A stretch of 64,000 nt of DNA from Planococcaceae bacterium Storch 2/2-2 (GTDB taxonomy: Bacteria > Bacillota > Bacilli > Bacillales_A > Planococcaceae), in contig WOYE01000009.1 of the NCBI GenBank assembly GCA_009740415.1, forward strand, positions 434,001 to 498,000, given 5' to 3'. Position 1 is the stretch's first letter, and each line of letters opens with the position of its first letter. Made by a program: the position numbers and the translations under genes. Positions 1-7,561 of the stretch are shown here, piece by piece. The notes beneath the pieces are model-generated. The model did not search any database, had not been told where the DNA came from, and saw only the letters and a list, made by a program, of their open reading frames with translations.

Positions 1-1039
1 AGCGTTTATACGAGCGAATGAAGAAGATGAGGAGACCTTTCAGACGCTCATGATCGAGTTGTTTCGAAAACAGTTTGAAGAAAATACGCCGTATCGTGCC
101 TTTTGTCAGGAAAAACGAAAAACGCCGCGTACGGTGAAGCGGTGGCAAGACATTCCGTTCGTGCCGGTCGATGCGTTTAAACATTTGACGCTCAGCCGTG
201 TGCCCGTCGAAGAGACGGTCGCGTGTTTCATGACGAGCGGGTCGACGTCTGGACAGCGGGGGAAACATTACCACGCCGATTTAACGATTTACGATGCGTC
301 GATGGATGAAACGGTCCGCCGATTCGTCGTCGATCGTCCGATGCGGATCGCTTGTCTCTTTCCACGAGCGAGCGAGTTGCCGAACAGTAGTTTGGCGCAC
401 TATTTGAATCGAATCGTCGATCAATACGGGAAAGAAGGAAGCGGGTATTTCATCGATTCGTCCGGCATCGCATTCGATGCTTTCGCGTCGTTTCTCAAGG
501 AGGCGACTTGCGACGATGAACCGGTTTTATTGCTCGGGGCGACATTCAGTTACGTCCATCTGTTCGATCATTTTCAAGAGACGACGTTCACGCTGCCGAA
601 AGGGAGTCGAGTGTTCGATACAGGAGGGTACAAAGGGCAGTCGGAAGCATTGCCTGAAGCGACGTTTTATGAAACGTTGTCGGCGCAGTTCGGCGTTCCG
701 CTCGAATCGTGTGTGAACATGTACGGAATGAGTGAGTTGAGTACGCAATATTACGACCGCGGGCATGCGACATCTCCTGCGGTGAAAGTTGGTCCACCGT
801 GGATTCGAACGCGCATCATCGATCCGTTAACGGGCGACGATTTGCCATACGGCGAGACCGGTATTATTGTCCATTACGATTTGGCGAATACGAATGCGGT
901 GACGGCAGTTATGACGGAAGACGTCGGATATGCGCACGAAGACGGTTTCGTTTTGCTCGGCCGTGCAGAAGGAGCCGAGGCGAAAGGGTGCTCGTTGCAA
1001 CTCGCTGACTTTTTACAAGTGACCGGTGGGACGCGATGA
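1..1039 (+). CDS. LuxE-like acyl-protein synthetase, 5' end outside window
   Basis: The protein resembles the LuxE family, which activates a fatty acid with ATP and passes it to a cysteine for reduction by LuxC. A glycine/serine-rich adenylation motif (TSGSTSGQRG) lies about 60 residues after the first internal Met (position 50), and the C-terminal KGCSL supplies the family's acyl-accepting Cys. The frame is open to base 2 with no stop, and the visible length is slightly short of the usual size of about 370 residues, so the true start is probably upstream of the window. It overlaps the LuxC-like gene by four bases (ATGA), implying translational coupling. The family call is strong; the fatty-acid substrate is inferred. 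Confidence 0.82.
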   Translation, partial: AFIRANEEDEETFQTLMIELFRKQFEENTPYRAFCQEKRKTPRTVKRWQDIPFVPVDAFKHLTLSRVPVEETVACFMTSGSTSGQRGKHYHADLTIYDASMDETVRRFVVDRPMRIACLFPRASELPNSSLAHYLNRIVDQYGKEGSGYFIDSSGIAFDAFASFLKEATCDDEPVLLLGATFSYVHLFDHFQETTFTLPKGSRVFDTGGYKGQSEALPEATFYETLSAQFGVPLESCVNMYGMSELSTQYYDRGHATSPAVKVGPPWIRTRIIDPLTGDDLPYGETGIIVHYDLANTNAVTAVMTEDVGYAHEDGFVLLGRAEGAEAKGCSLQLADFLQVTGGTR

Positions 1040-2463
1040 AGCTCGTCGGTTTTGTACCTCCTTCTTTGCGAGAGACGATCGGGACGGAACGAGTGACGCT
1101 CGGACCGGACCACGTGTACTGTCCGAAAGCGACGGCTGAAACGGTAACGCGCGTCATCGATCATTTGGAAACGAAGGGGCGTGCGATCATCCAATCGTAC
1201 CGCGTGGACGAACTGATCGACCGGATTGACGAAGCGGTTCGGTTGTTGCTCGACCGGACGTCGCTCGTTCGCGAGAAGTTGCTGCGCGACTTACAGACGA
1301 GCGAATACGACCGCGAGATGATCGATCTCCATTTAACGGATTATGTGAAGCAGTTTCGAGCGCACGAATTGCGGACGTTTCTCGTCGAAGATTTCGGGAA
1401 TCCGGCCGTACTCGATACGTGGCAACCTCGTGTGAAAGGGGGATTGTCCCGAGCGATCGCTGCTCCGGTGACGTACCATAGTTGGTCAGGGAACGTGCCG
1501 GGCGTTTCGCTTTGGAGTTTCGTCAGTCAGTTGCTCGTGAAAGGGCCGATTTTCGGAAAAGTAGCGACGCGTGAACCGTACGTTGCGACCGCGTTCGCGT
1601 ATGCGCTCGAACAAGTGGATGCGCATCTAGCGGAGGCGATTGCGCTTTTTTGGTGGCCGGGGGAAAGCGAGTTGCAACACGTCGTTTATGAGCGTGTGCC
1701 GCTCGTCGTCGCTTACGGTCATAACGATACGCTCGCCCGCATTGAAGCGTCGCTTCCTGTGACGACTCGTCTGTTAGGGTACGGGCATAAATGGAGTTTT
1801 TCAGTGATCGGAAAAGAAGCGCTCGATGCGTATGAATACGAACGGACGTTGCACGACGTAGCGTGGGACGTCGTCAATTTCAATCAACAAGGTTGTTATT
1901 CGCCTCAAGTCGTTTTCGTCGAGCGAGGCGGGAACGTTTCGCCGCGTGAAGCGGCTGCTCAATTGTTCCATGAACTCGGCACGTGGGAAGTGAAACATCC
2001 GATTCGACCGTTAGCGTTAGCCGAGAAACAACGGGTGCAAGCGTATGTTTCGAGTGGACGCATTCGGGCGATCCAATGCGAAGGTGCGGACATTTGGTGT
2101 GCGCCGGATGCTTCGTATAGTGTCCGGTTTGAACCGGAAGGCGCAGTGGAACCGAGTCCGCTCCACCGCCATGTGACGGTGTATCCGTTTGACACAATCG
2201 AAGACGTTCTCGCGGCCCTTCGTCCGTTGCGCGCGTATTTGCAAACGGCGAGTGTAGCGACGAGTACGGAACGGATGACCGATTGGGCGACTCAATTGAG
2301 CGACGTCGGTGTGACGCGTTTGGCGGCGGTCGGAACGATGACTGGAACGGAAGCCGGTTGGCATCATGACGGACGGCTGAGCGTCATGGACCTCATTCAA
2401 TGGGTCGATATCGATGAACGGCTATATCGAGCGAGCGAACGGCTCGTTTCGTATCGCCAGTAG
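1036..2463 (+). CDS. LuxC-like acyl-CoA/acyl-protein reductase
   Basis: This 475-residue protein matches the LuxC family of NADPH-dependent acyl reductases, which make fatty aldehyde from an acyl thioester. The catalytic Cys is probably C287 in NQQGCYSPQ, and SGNVPGVSLWS near residue 151 is a typical LuxC stretch. It is coupled by ATGA overlap to the LuxE-like gene and followed after 8 bp by a short-chain dehydrogenase. In luminous bacteria luxC and luxE flank luxAB; no luxAB is present here, so the aldehyde must have another fate, such as an alcohol, wax or modified lipid. That fate is inference. Confidence 0.85.
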   Translation: MKLVGFVPPSLRETIGTERVTLGPDHVYCPKATAETVTRVIDHLETKGRAIIQSYRVDELIDRIDEAVRLLLDRTSLVREKLLRDLQTSEYDREMIDLHLTDYVKQFRAHELRTFLVEDFGNPAVLDTWQPRVKGGLSRAIAAPVTYHSWSGNVPGVSLWSFVSQLLVKGPIFGKVATREPYVATAFAYALEQVDAHLAEAIALFWWPGESELQHVVYERVPLVVAYGHNDTLARIEASLPVTTRLLGYGHKWSFSVIGKEALDAYEYERTLHDVAWDVVNFNQQGCYSPQVVFVERGGNVSPREAAAQLFHELGTWEVKHPIRPLALAEKQRVQAYVSSGRIRAIQCEGADIWCAPDASYSVRFEPEGAVEPSPLHRHVTVYPFDTIEDVLAALRPLRAYLQTASVATSTERMTDWATQLSDVGVTRLAAVGTMTGTEAGWHHDGRLSVMDLIQWVDIDERLYRASERLVSYRQ

Positions 2464-2471
2464 GAGGAGAC

Positions 2472-3239
2472 ATGGAAGGACAAGTGATCATCGTTACAGG
2501 TTCGAGCCGAGGCATCGGCCGAGCGATTGCAGAAGAACTCGCTCGTCGCGGGGCGAGTGTCATCATTAATTACCGAACGAGTGAAGAAGAAGCGGAAGCG
2601 GTGGAACGAGCGATTACCGATCGCGGGGGAGATGCGTATGCGATCGGTGGAGACGTAACGGACGTCGATGCGATGCGCGCGCTCGTCGAGGCGGTCATTT
2701 TAGAGTACGGACGGATCGACAGCATCGTTCATAACGCATTCGCGTCGTACCGGTTCGATCCGGCGGAGCGTGTGCGCGCGGAACACGTCGACTGGGCGTC
2801 CTATGCGGCACAATTGGACGGGTCGCTTCGTGCGGTCGTTCAATTGAATGCGCTCATCTTACCGTATGTGAAGGCGTCGCATAACGGGTCGATCGTTCAC
2901 GTCCTTACGAATTTAATCGATGCGCCGCTCGTTTCGTACAACGACTATACGACGGCGAAAGGAGCGGTCGAGACGTACAGTCGAGGACTCGCTCGGGACG
3001 TCGGACGGAGCGGCGTACGTGTCAACAACGTCGCCCCGGGCCTCGTCTATCCGACGGCGACGAGTCGATCGACGAAAAAAGAAGTGCGCGATCAATTAAC
3101 CGCTCAAACGCCACTCGGACGACTCGCCGTCCCGGAAGACGTCGCAGGACCGGTCGCTTTTTTAGTGAGCGAAGAGGCGCGTTTCATGACCGGTCAGACG
3201 ATTTACGTCGATGGCGGTTTCACGATGAATCGTTCATGA
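2472..3239 (+). CDS. Short-chain dehydrogenase/reductase (FabG-like)
   Basis: A 255-residue classical SDR. The NAD(P)-binding motif is TGSSRGIG near the N-terminus, the active-site YxxxK is YTTAK, and the C-terminal stretch ending in YVDGGF is typical of FabG-like enzymes. The residue aligned with the catalytic Ser of E. coli FabG, 13 before the Tyr, is Thr (in HVLTNL). AGGAGG precedes the ATG. As the third gene of the lux-type cassette it may reduce the aldehyde or a beta-keto chain made by its neighbours; the substrate is unknown. Confidence 0.85.
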   Translation: MEGQVIIVTGSSRGIGRAIAEELARRGASVIINYRTSEEEAEAVERAITDRGGDAYAIGGDVTDVDAMRALVEAVILEYGRIDSIVHNAFASYRFDPAERVRAEHVDWASYAAQLDGSLRAVVQLNALILPYVKASHNGSIVHVLTNLIDAPLVSYNDYTTAKGAVETYSRGLARDVGRSGVRVNNVAPGLVYPTATSRSTKKEVRDQLTAQTPLGRLAVPEDVAGPVAFLVSEEARFMTGQTIYVDGGFTMNRS

Positions 3240-3252
3240 AGGAGGTGTCACG

Positions 3253-3474
3253 ATGGATGGAATGAATTGGCCGAAGTTGACGCTTCACTTCGTCGGTGTT
3301 TGCGGGTTGTTGTTCGTCGCGACGACACTCGCCGCGAAAATTGTTGAAAGGCTGTTTCACGAAGTCGTCGTCCACGCGACCGCTCCGATTTCATTAGGTG
3401 CGGCCATTTGGTTGTTATGGGCGGTCACGCGCCCGAGTTATCGCCGGTCAGACGATGAAACGTCGGTTAAGTAG
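3253..3474 (+). CDS. Small two-helix membrane protein
   Basis: A 73-residue protein preceded by AAGGAGGTG at a good distance from the ATG. Two hydrophobic segments (about residues 9-27 and 43-59) suggest two membrane helices with a charged C-terminal tail. It begins 13 bp after the SDR stop and is followed by a terminator, so it is the last gene of the LuxE-LuxC-SDR operon. I do not recognise a family; a membrane anchor for the reductase complex is only a guess. Confidence 0.65.
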   Translation: MDGMNWPKLTLHFVGVCGLLFVATTLAAKIVERLFHEVVVHATAPISLGAAIWLLWAVTRPSYRRSDDETSVK

Positions 3475-3492
3475 ATTGATGCCACAACTAGA

Positions 3493-3522
3493 AGCACCTA
3501 CTCGTTTCGATGAGTAGGTGCT
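3493..3522. terminator. Hairpin between convergent genes
   Basis: An 11-bp perfect stem (AGCACCTACTC pairs with GAGTAGGTGCT) with an 8-base loop lies between the lux-type operon and the convergent phosphoesterase gene. It is T-rich only downstream on the plus strand. Confidence 0.65.
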
Positions 3523-3536
3523 GTTTGACGTTTCGT

Positions 3537-4406
3537 TTATTTGCGGAAGTAATGGACGACATCGCTCGTCTCGCGTGTGACCGGGTCGTACGTTTCTAAC
3601 GTTAACCAGAGTCGGTTGCGTGAAAACGTCGCGATGCGCACTTTGCCTCCACCGCCGCGCGCTTCTTTTTGCCAGTTTTGAAAACATTGAACGATGCGCG
3701 TTCCTTCCGTCGTCGTGGCGATCGATTCCGCATGAAACCGATCGACGTGATGGCCGGAAAACGTCGCGATGACGTTGCTCGTGTCGCGCAGCCATTCGTT
3801 CCAAATCGTCTCGCCGTCCGCTCCGTCTCGCGTCTGCGGAATCGTTGACGGATGGTGACGACACCCGGGCCGTGACGGTTCGCCGTCATCGTACAAATAC
3901 GCGTGCGTCACGTAAACGACGGGATACATCGCATAGTCGTGCGCGAGCCCCTTCGCCCAGTCGAGGACCGCAGGACGCGGCGCGAACTCGGTAATGAGAA
4001 CGACGATTCCGTCGACGAGAAAGGCGCTATTTTCCGTTCGTCCTCGTTCGAAACTACCGATGTATCGTTCGTCGTCCGAGACGCGCGATCCGCCGAAAAA
4101 GTGGTGAAACGTATGTAAGTCGCGTTCGTTGTCGCGCGCATTTTGAGACACGTCGTCAAAGTCGTGGTTGCCGGTCGCGTACAAAACAGGCGAGCCGGTT
4201 TTTTCGAACGGGGCGAATAAAGACCGTGCCGTTCGAAACTCGTCATACGTGGCGCCACCTTCTTGGACGATGTCGCCGAGGTGGACGACCGCATCGATCG
4301 GACGCGTTTCGACGAGGTGGCGGTAACCGCTTTCAATTCGTTCGAGGAACGGTTCGTTTTCGCGCATAATATGTTGCGTATCGGGAATGATGATGAAAGT
4401 TGACAT
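3537..4406 (-). CDS. Calcineurin-like metallophosphoesterase
   Basis: A 289-residue protein with the ordered metal-binding motifs of the calcineurin-like superfamily: PDTQ near residue 8, HLGDIVQEGG, GNHDFDD, VTHAYL and FSGHHVDRFH. The first motif has Gln where many members have His, a known variant. There is no signal peptide, so it is likely cytoplasmic. AAGGAGAG lies 5-6 bases before the ATG. It stands alone between two plus-strand operons. It could be a nucleotide phosphodiesterase or phosphatase; the substrate cannot be read from the sequence. Confidence 0.8.
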   Translation of the reverse strand: MSTFIIIPDTQHIMRENEPFLERIESGYRHLVETRPIDAVVHLGDIVQEGGATYDEFRTARSLFAPFEKTGSPVLYATGNHDFDDVSQNARDNERDLHTFHHFFGGSRVSDDERYIGSFERGRTENSAFLVDGIVVLITEFAPRPAVLDWAKGLAHDYAMYPVVYVTHAYLYDDGEPSRPGCRHHPSTIPQTRDGADGETIWNEWLRDTSNVIATFSGHHVDRFHAESIATTTEGTRIVQCFQNWQKEARGGGGKVRIATFSRNRLWLTLETYDPVTRETSDVVHYFRK

Positions 4407-4588
4407 ACAATCTCTCCTTTTTTAGTAGTGTATCACGTTTCGTTGCGCGGCGGAAAATGAAAAGGGGAGGAGGTCAACTACTTTTGTCATAGTGAGAACG
4501 TATGAAATGGAATAAAATTGGAATGAAACTTTGACAGAAAGAAGGAAGTTATTTACGTTAGAAGAGGCGCGAAAAAGGAGGGACGCTC

Positions 4589-6010
4589 GTGCTTTTCAAC
4601 TCATACTTATTTATTTTCGTCTTTTTACCGATCACGTTTATCCTTTTTTACGCAATCGGTGCGCGAAGCAACCGATGGGCGCGGTTCTTTTTATTGTTCG
4701 CATCGTTCGTATTTTACGGATATTGGAACCCGTCGTACGTTCCGCTATTACTCGTATCGATCGTCGTCAACTTCACGCTCGGTACGTATTTGAGCAATGA
4801 AGCGCGTCGTGGTCGAAAGGTGTGGCTTACGGTAGGAATTGCGTTCAACGTCGGGTTGATCGCTTACTTTAAATATTACGATTTTTTCATCGACAATGTA
4901 AACGTTTTATTCGGTCTCGATTTGCCGATGAAGGAATTGTTGTTGCCGCTGGCGATTAGTTTTTATACGTTTCAACAGATCGCCTATCTCGTCGATTCGT
5001 ACCGTTTGGAAACGAAAGGGTACGATCTATTTCGGTACGGCTTGTTCGTGTCGTTTTTCCCGCAATTGATCGCTGGTCCGATCGTTCACCACGGACACGT
5101 CATGCCGCAGTTTGAACGCTCGTCGACGTACCGCATGCAAGCGAAGTCGATCGCTAGCGGGTTGTTCATTTTTTCACTCGGTTTGTTTAAAAAAGTCGGC
5201 ATCGCCGATGCGCTCGCTCGTTATGCGTCGGAAGGGTACCGGCTCGTCGATCGGCTAACCGTACTCGACAGTTGGCTGACGACGACGGCGTATACGTTTC
5301 AAATTTATTTTGATTTTAGTGGTTATTCGGATATGGCGATCGGACTCGGTTTGCTTTTTAACATCCGATTGCCTCAAAACTTCAATTCACCGTTTCAAGC
5401 GGTATCGATTCAAGACTTTTGGAGAAGGTGGCATATGACCCTTTCCCAATTTTTAACGAAGTACATTTATTTTCCGCTCGGAGGCAGTCGAAAAGGAGTG
5501 TCGCGTACGTACGTGAACATTTTCCTCGTCTTCCTCATTAGTGGGATTTGGCACGGTGCGGCATGGACGTTCGTCATATGGGGCGTGTTGCACGGCGTAG
5601 CGAGCATCATTTACCGCATCTGGTCGAAAGGGCCGATCCGTTTGCCGAAATGGGCGGCGTGGTTCGTCACTTTCTCATTCATTCATTTGTCGTTCGTCAT
5701 GTTCCGGGCGAAATCTGTCGCGGATGCGCTTGCCGTATACGGTGCGATGTTCGGGTTGAACGGGTACGACTCGCTCGATGTCGTCGCCTCGATGAACCGG
5801 AACCCGGTCGGTTATGCGCTGGAGTCGCCGTTTTTATTCGTCCTTCTGTTCGGGACGGCGATCGGCGTGAGCTTTTTTGCGAGCAACTCGATCGACTGGT
5901 TGCGTCGAGAGAAGCGGTCGATCGGTTGGGCGGTCGGCACGGCGGTATTATTCGTCTATGCGGTCGGCCATTTGCAACAAGTTTCTGAGTTTTTATATTT
6001 CAACTTTTAG
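4589..6010 (+). CDS. MBOAT family O-acyltransferase (AlgI/DltB-like)
   Basis: A 473-residue polytopic membrane protein of the MBOAT family. It contains the typical FWRRWHMTLSQFLTKYIYFP stretch and the second conserved His in SGIWHGAAW near residue 320. Family members pass acyl groups across the membrane to polysaccharides or teichoic acids. I chose the GTG at 4589 because AAGGAGG lies 6 bases upstream. Its stop codon overlaps the Shine-Dalgarno of the next gene, an SGNH-type partner, which is the arrangement of AlgI/AlgX-like O-acetylation pairs. No polymer-synthesis gene lies nearby, so the acceptor is unknown. Confidence 0.88.
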   Translation: MLFNSYLFIFVFLPITFILFYAIGARSNRWARFFLLFASFVFYGYWNPSYVPLLLVSIVVNFTLGTYLSNEARRGRKVWLTVGIAFNVGLIAYFKYYDFFIDNVNVLFGLDLPMKELLLPLAISFYTFQQIAYLVDSYRLETKGYDLFRYGLFVSFFPQLIAGPIVHHGHVMPQFERSSTYRMQAKSIASGLFIFSLGLFKKVGIADALARYASEGYRLVDRLTVLDSWLTTTAYTFQIYFDFSGYSDMAIGLGLLFNIRLPQNFNSPFQAVSIQDFWRRWHMTLSQFLTKYIYFPLGGSRKGVSRTYVNIFLVFLISGIWHGAAWTFVIWGVLHGVASIIYRIWSKGPIRLPKWAAWFVTFSFIHLSFVMFRAKSVADALAVYGAMFGLNGYDSLDVVASMNRNPVGYALESPFLFVLLFGTAIGVSFFASNSIDWLRREKRSIGWAVGTAVLFVYAVGHLQQVSEFLYFNF

Positions 6011-6021
6011 GAGGAACGTCT

Positions 6022-7047
6022 ATGTACAGTCGTCGGTTTATCGTCGTTTTTTTCATGACGAGCATGTTACTCGTAGCGGGCCTCGCTTTTTGGAATTATA
6101 CGCTCGACCCACTCGGCCATTATGCGCATACGAACGATTGGAATCGTATGCAATCGGTCGTCGATGAACGCGAGCAAAAGATCGTTCGGTTACGCGATCA
6201 TACGGAATCGGTCGGCACGGCATTGATCGGAAGCAGCCGGGTGACGTACATGCAGACGGACGATTTTCCACCGGAGTGGAACGTCTTTAACTTTGCGGTC
6301 GCTAACTATTCGATGCGCGAATACCATTCGTACGTCCTTTACATGATCGAACAACATCCGGAAGTCGAGCGGTTCATTCTCGGTGTCGATTTTTTCAAAG
6401 CGAATGAAGCGCAGGCAGAAACGCCACAATCGATCGACAATTACGTGGAAAAAGTAGAAGACCCGCTTTATAAATTGCGCCATCTTCTTTCCTTTCCTGT
6501 CGCGCGTTACGGATGGACGAATGCACGGTGGTCGCTCAAAGGAGAAACGCCACCGAATGAACGGTGGTATGAGCGCGGGGGCGATGCGATTACGACGCGT
6601 GTCGAACAGACGGAGGACGAATTTTTATCGCTCGTCGAAACGTTCGAGCAGTCGTTTTATACCGACTTTTCGTATTACGAACCGTACGCATCGATTATGA
6701 AAAAAGTGAACGATGCGACGGAAGGTCGAGAAACGATCGTCTTTACGACGCCGGTGAGCGCTGCGCTTTTCGATCGCCTCCTCGCGAACGATTTACTGCC
6801 GGCGTACGAACGGTGGTTGCGTGAGCTCATCGACGTGTACGGAGGCGTCTGGCACTTCATGGACGACAATTCGGTAACGCGGAATCGCTCGCATTATATG
6901 GACGGGCATCATTACGATGAAACGGTCGGTCGATGGATCGCTCATCGCCTCGTCGACGGGTATGAAGCATCGGACGTACCGAATGATTTCGGTATCTATT
7001 TAGATGCGACGACGATCGACGAGTACATCGCCCGTTTTAAAAAATGA
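6022..7047 (+). CDS. Membrane-anchored SGNH-like O-acylation partner
   Basis: A 341-residue protein with one N-terminal membrane anchor (about residues 5-25) and an extracytoplasmic domain. GSSR near residue 72 matches the nucleophile Ser block of DltD/AlgX/AlgJ-like SGNH proteins, and YMDGHHYDE near the C-terminus matches the D-x-x-H dyad. AGGAGG overlaps the stop of the upstream MBOAT gene, so the two are one operon. The likely role is the final transfer of an acyl group to a surface polymer; the specific substrate is inferred to be unknown. Confidence 0.72.
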   Translation: MYSRRFIVVFFMTSMLLVAGLAFWNYTLDPLGHYAHTNDWNRMQSVVDEREQKIVRLRDHTESVGTALIGSSRVTYMQTDDFPPEWNVFNFAVANYSMREYHSYVLYMIEQHPEVERFILGVDFFKANEAQAETPQSIDNYVEKVEDPLYKLRHLLSFPVARYGWTNARWSLKGETPPNERWYERGGDAITTRVEQTEDEFLSLVETFEQSFYTDFSYYEPYASIMKKVNDATEGRETIVFTTPVSAALFDRLLANDLLPAYERWLRELIDVYGGVWHFMDDNSVTRNRSHYMDGHHYDETVGRWIAHRLVDGYEASDVPNDFGIYLDATTIDEYIARFKK

Positions 7048-7057
7048 ACGAAAAAAA

Positions 7058-7086
7058 GCATCTCTCGTAAAGAGGGATGCTTTTTT
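7058..7086. terminator. Bidirectional terminator
   Basis: A 9-bp stem (GCATCTCTC with GAGGGATGC, one G-T pair) is flanked by an A-run on the left and a T-run on the right. It serves both the MBOAT/SGNH operon and the convergent nsrR. Confidence 0.8.
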
Positions 7087-7097
7087 CGTATGTTGAC

Positions 7098-7550
7098 TCA
7101 CTGGTCGTCACGGATATGAAGGAGGCGTTGCATGAGGTCTACTTCGTCTGCATCGGTGAGTAAGTCCGCGAGCGTGTATTGATCGAGCACGGCTAAATAC
7201 GATTGCAAGGCGTCGTTCAATACGTGTTTGAGCCGGCAAGCGGGGGAAATGACACACGTATTGTTCGGTCCGAAACATTCGACGAGGTGAAAATCGTCTT
7301 CCGTTTCCCGCACGACGGTTCCGACGTTAATCGTTTCAGGGGCGCGTTTCAATGAAATGCCACCTGCTCGTCCGCGCGTCGTTTCGATGTAGCCGAGCTG
7401 ACCTAAATGGTGGGTCACTTTCATCAAATGGTTTTTAGAAATCGTGTACGCGTCCGCTACTTCTTGAATCGTCGCTTTTTGACCGTCTGGTAACAGAGCG
7501 ACGTACAGAAGGAGACGTAACGAGTAGTCGGTATATTGAGTAAGTCGCAA
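7098..7550 (-). CDS. nsrR: NO-sensing Rrf2-family repressor NsrR
   Basis: A 150-residue Rrf2-type winged-helix regulator. The N-terminus (MRLTQYTDYSLRLLLY) and the block SKNHLMKVTHHLGQLGYIET closely follow Bacillus NsrR. Three cysteines in ECFGPNNTCVISPACRL are the ligands of the NO-sensitive iron-sulfur cluster. The start is TTG with AGGAGGTG 8 bases upstream, and the upstream gene's TAG stop lies inside that Shine-Dalgarno, so translation is probably coupled. The usual NsrR targets (hmp, nitrate/nitrite genes) are absent from the window. Confidence 0.9.
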   Translation of the reverse strand: MRLTQYTDYSLRLLLYVALLPDGQKATIQEVADAYTISKNHLMKVTHHLGQLGYIETTRGRAGGISLKRAPETINVGTVVRETEDDFHLVECFGPNNTCVISPACRLKHVLNDALQSYLAVLDQYTLADLLTDADEVDLMQRLLHIRDDQ

Positions 7551-7561
7551 AAAAACACCTC

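Noticed and set aside
1-2463. Bioluminescence operon suggested by LuxE and LuxC
   Set aside because: No LuxA/LuxB/LuxD in the window. The luciferase-like gene at 41059 is 39 kb away and belongs to a different branch of the LLM superfamily.
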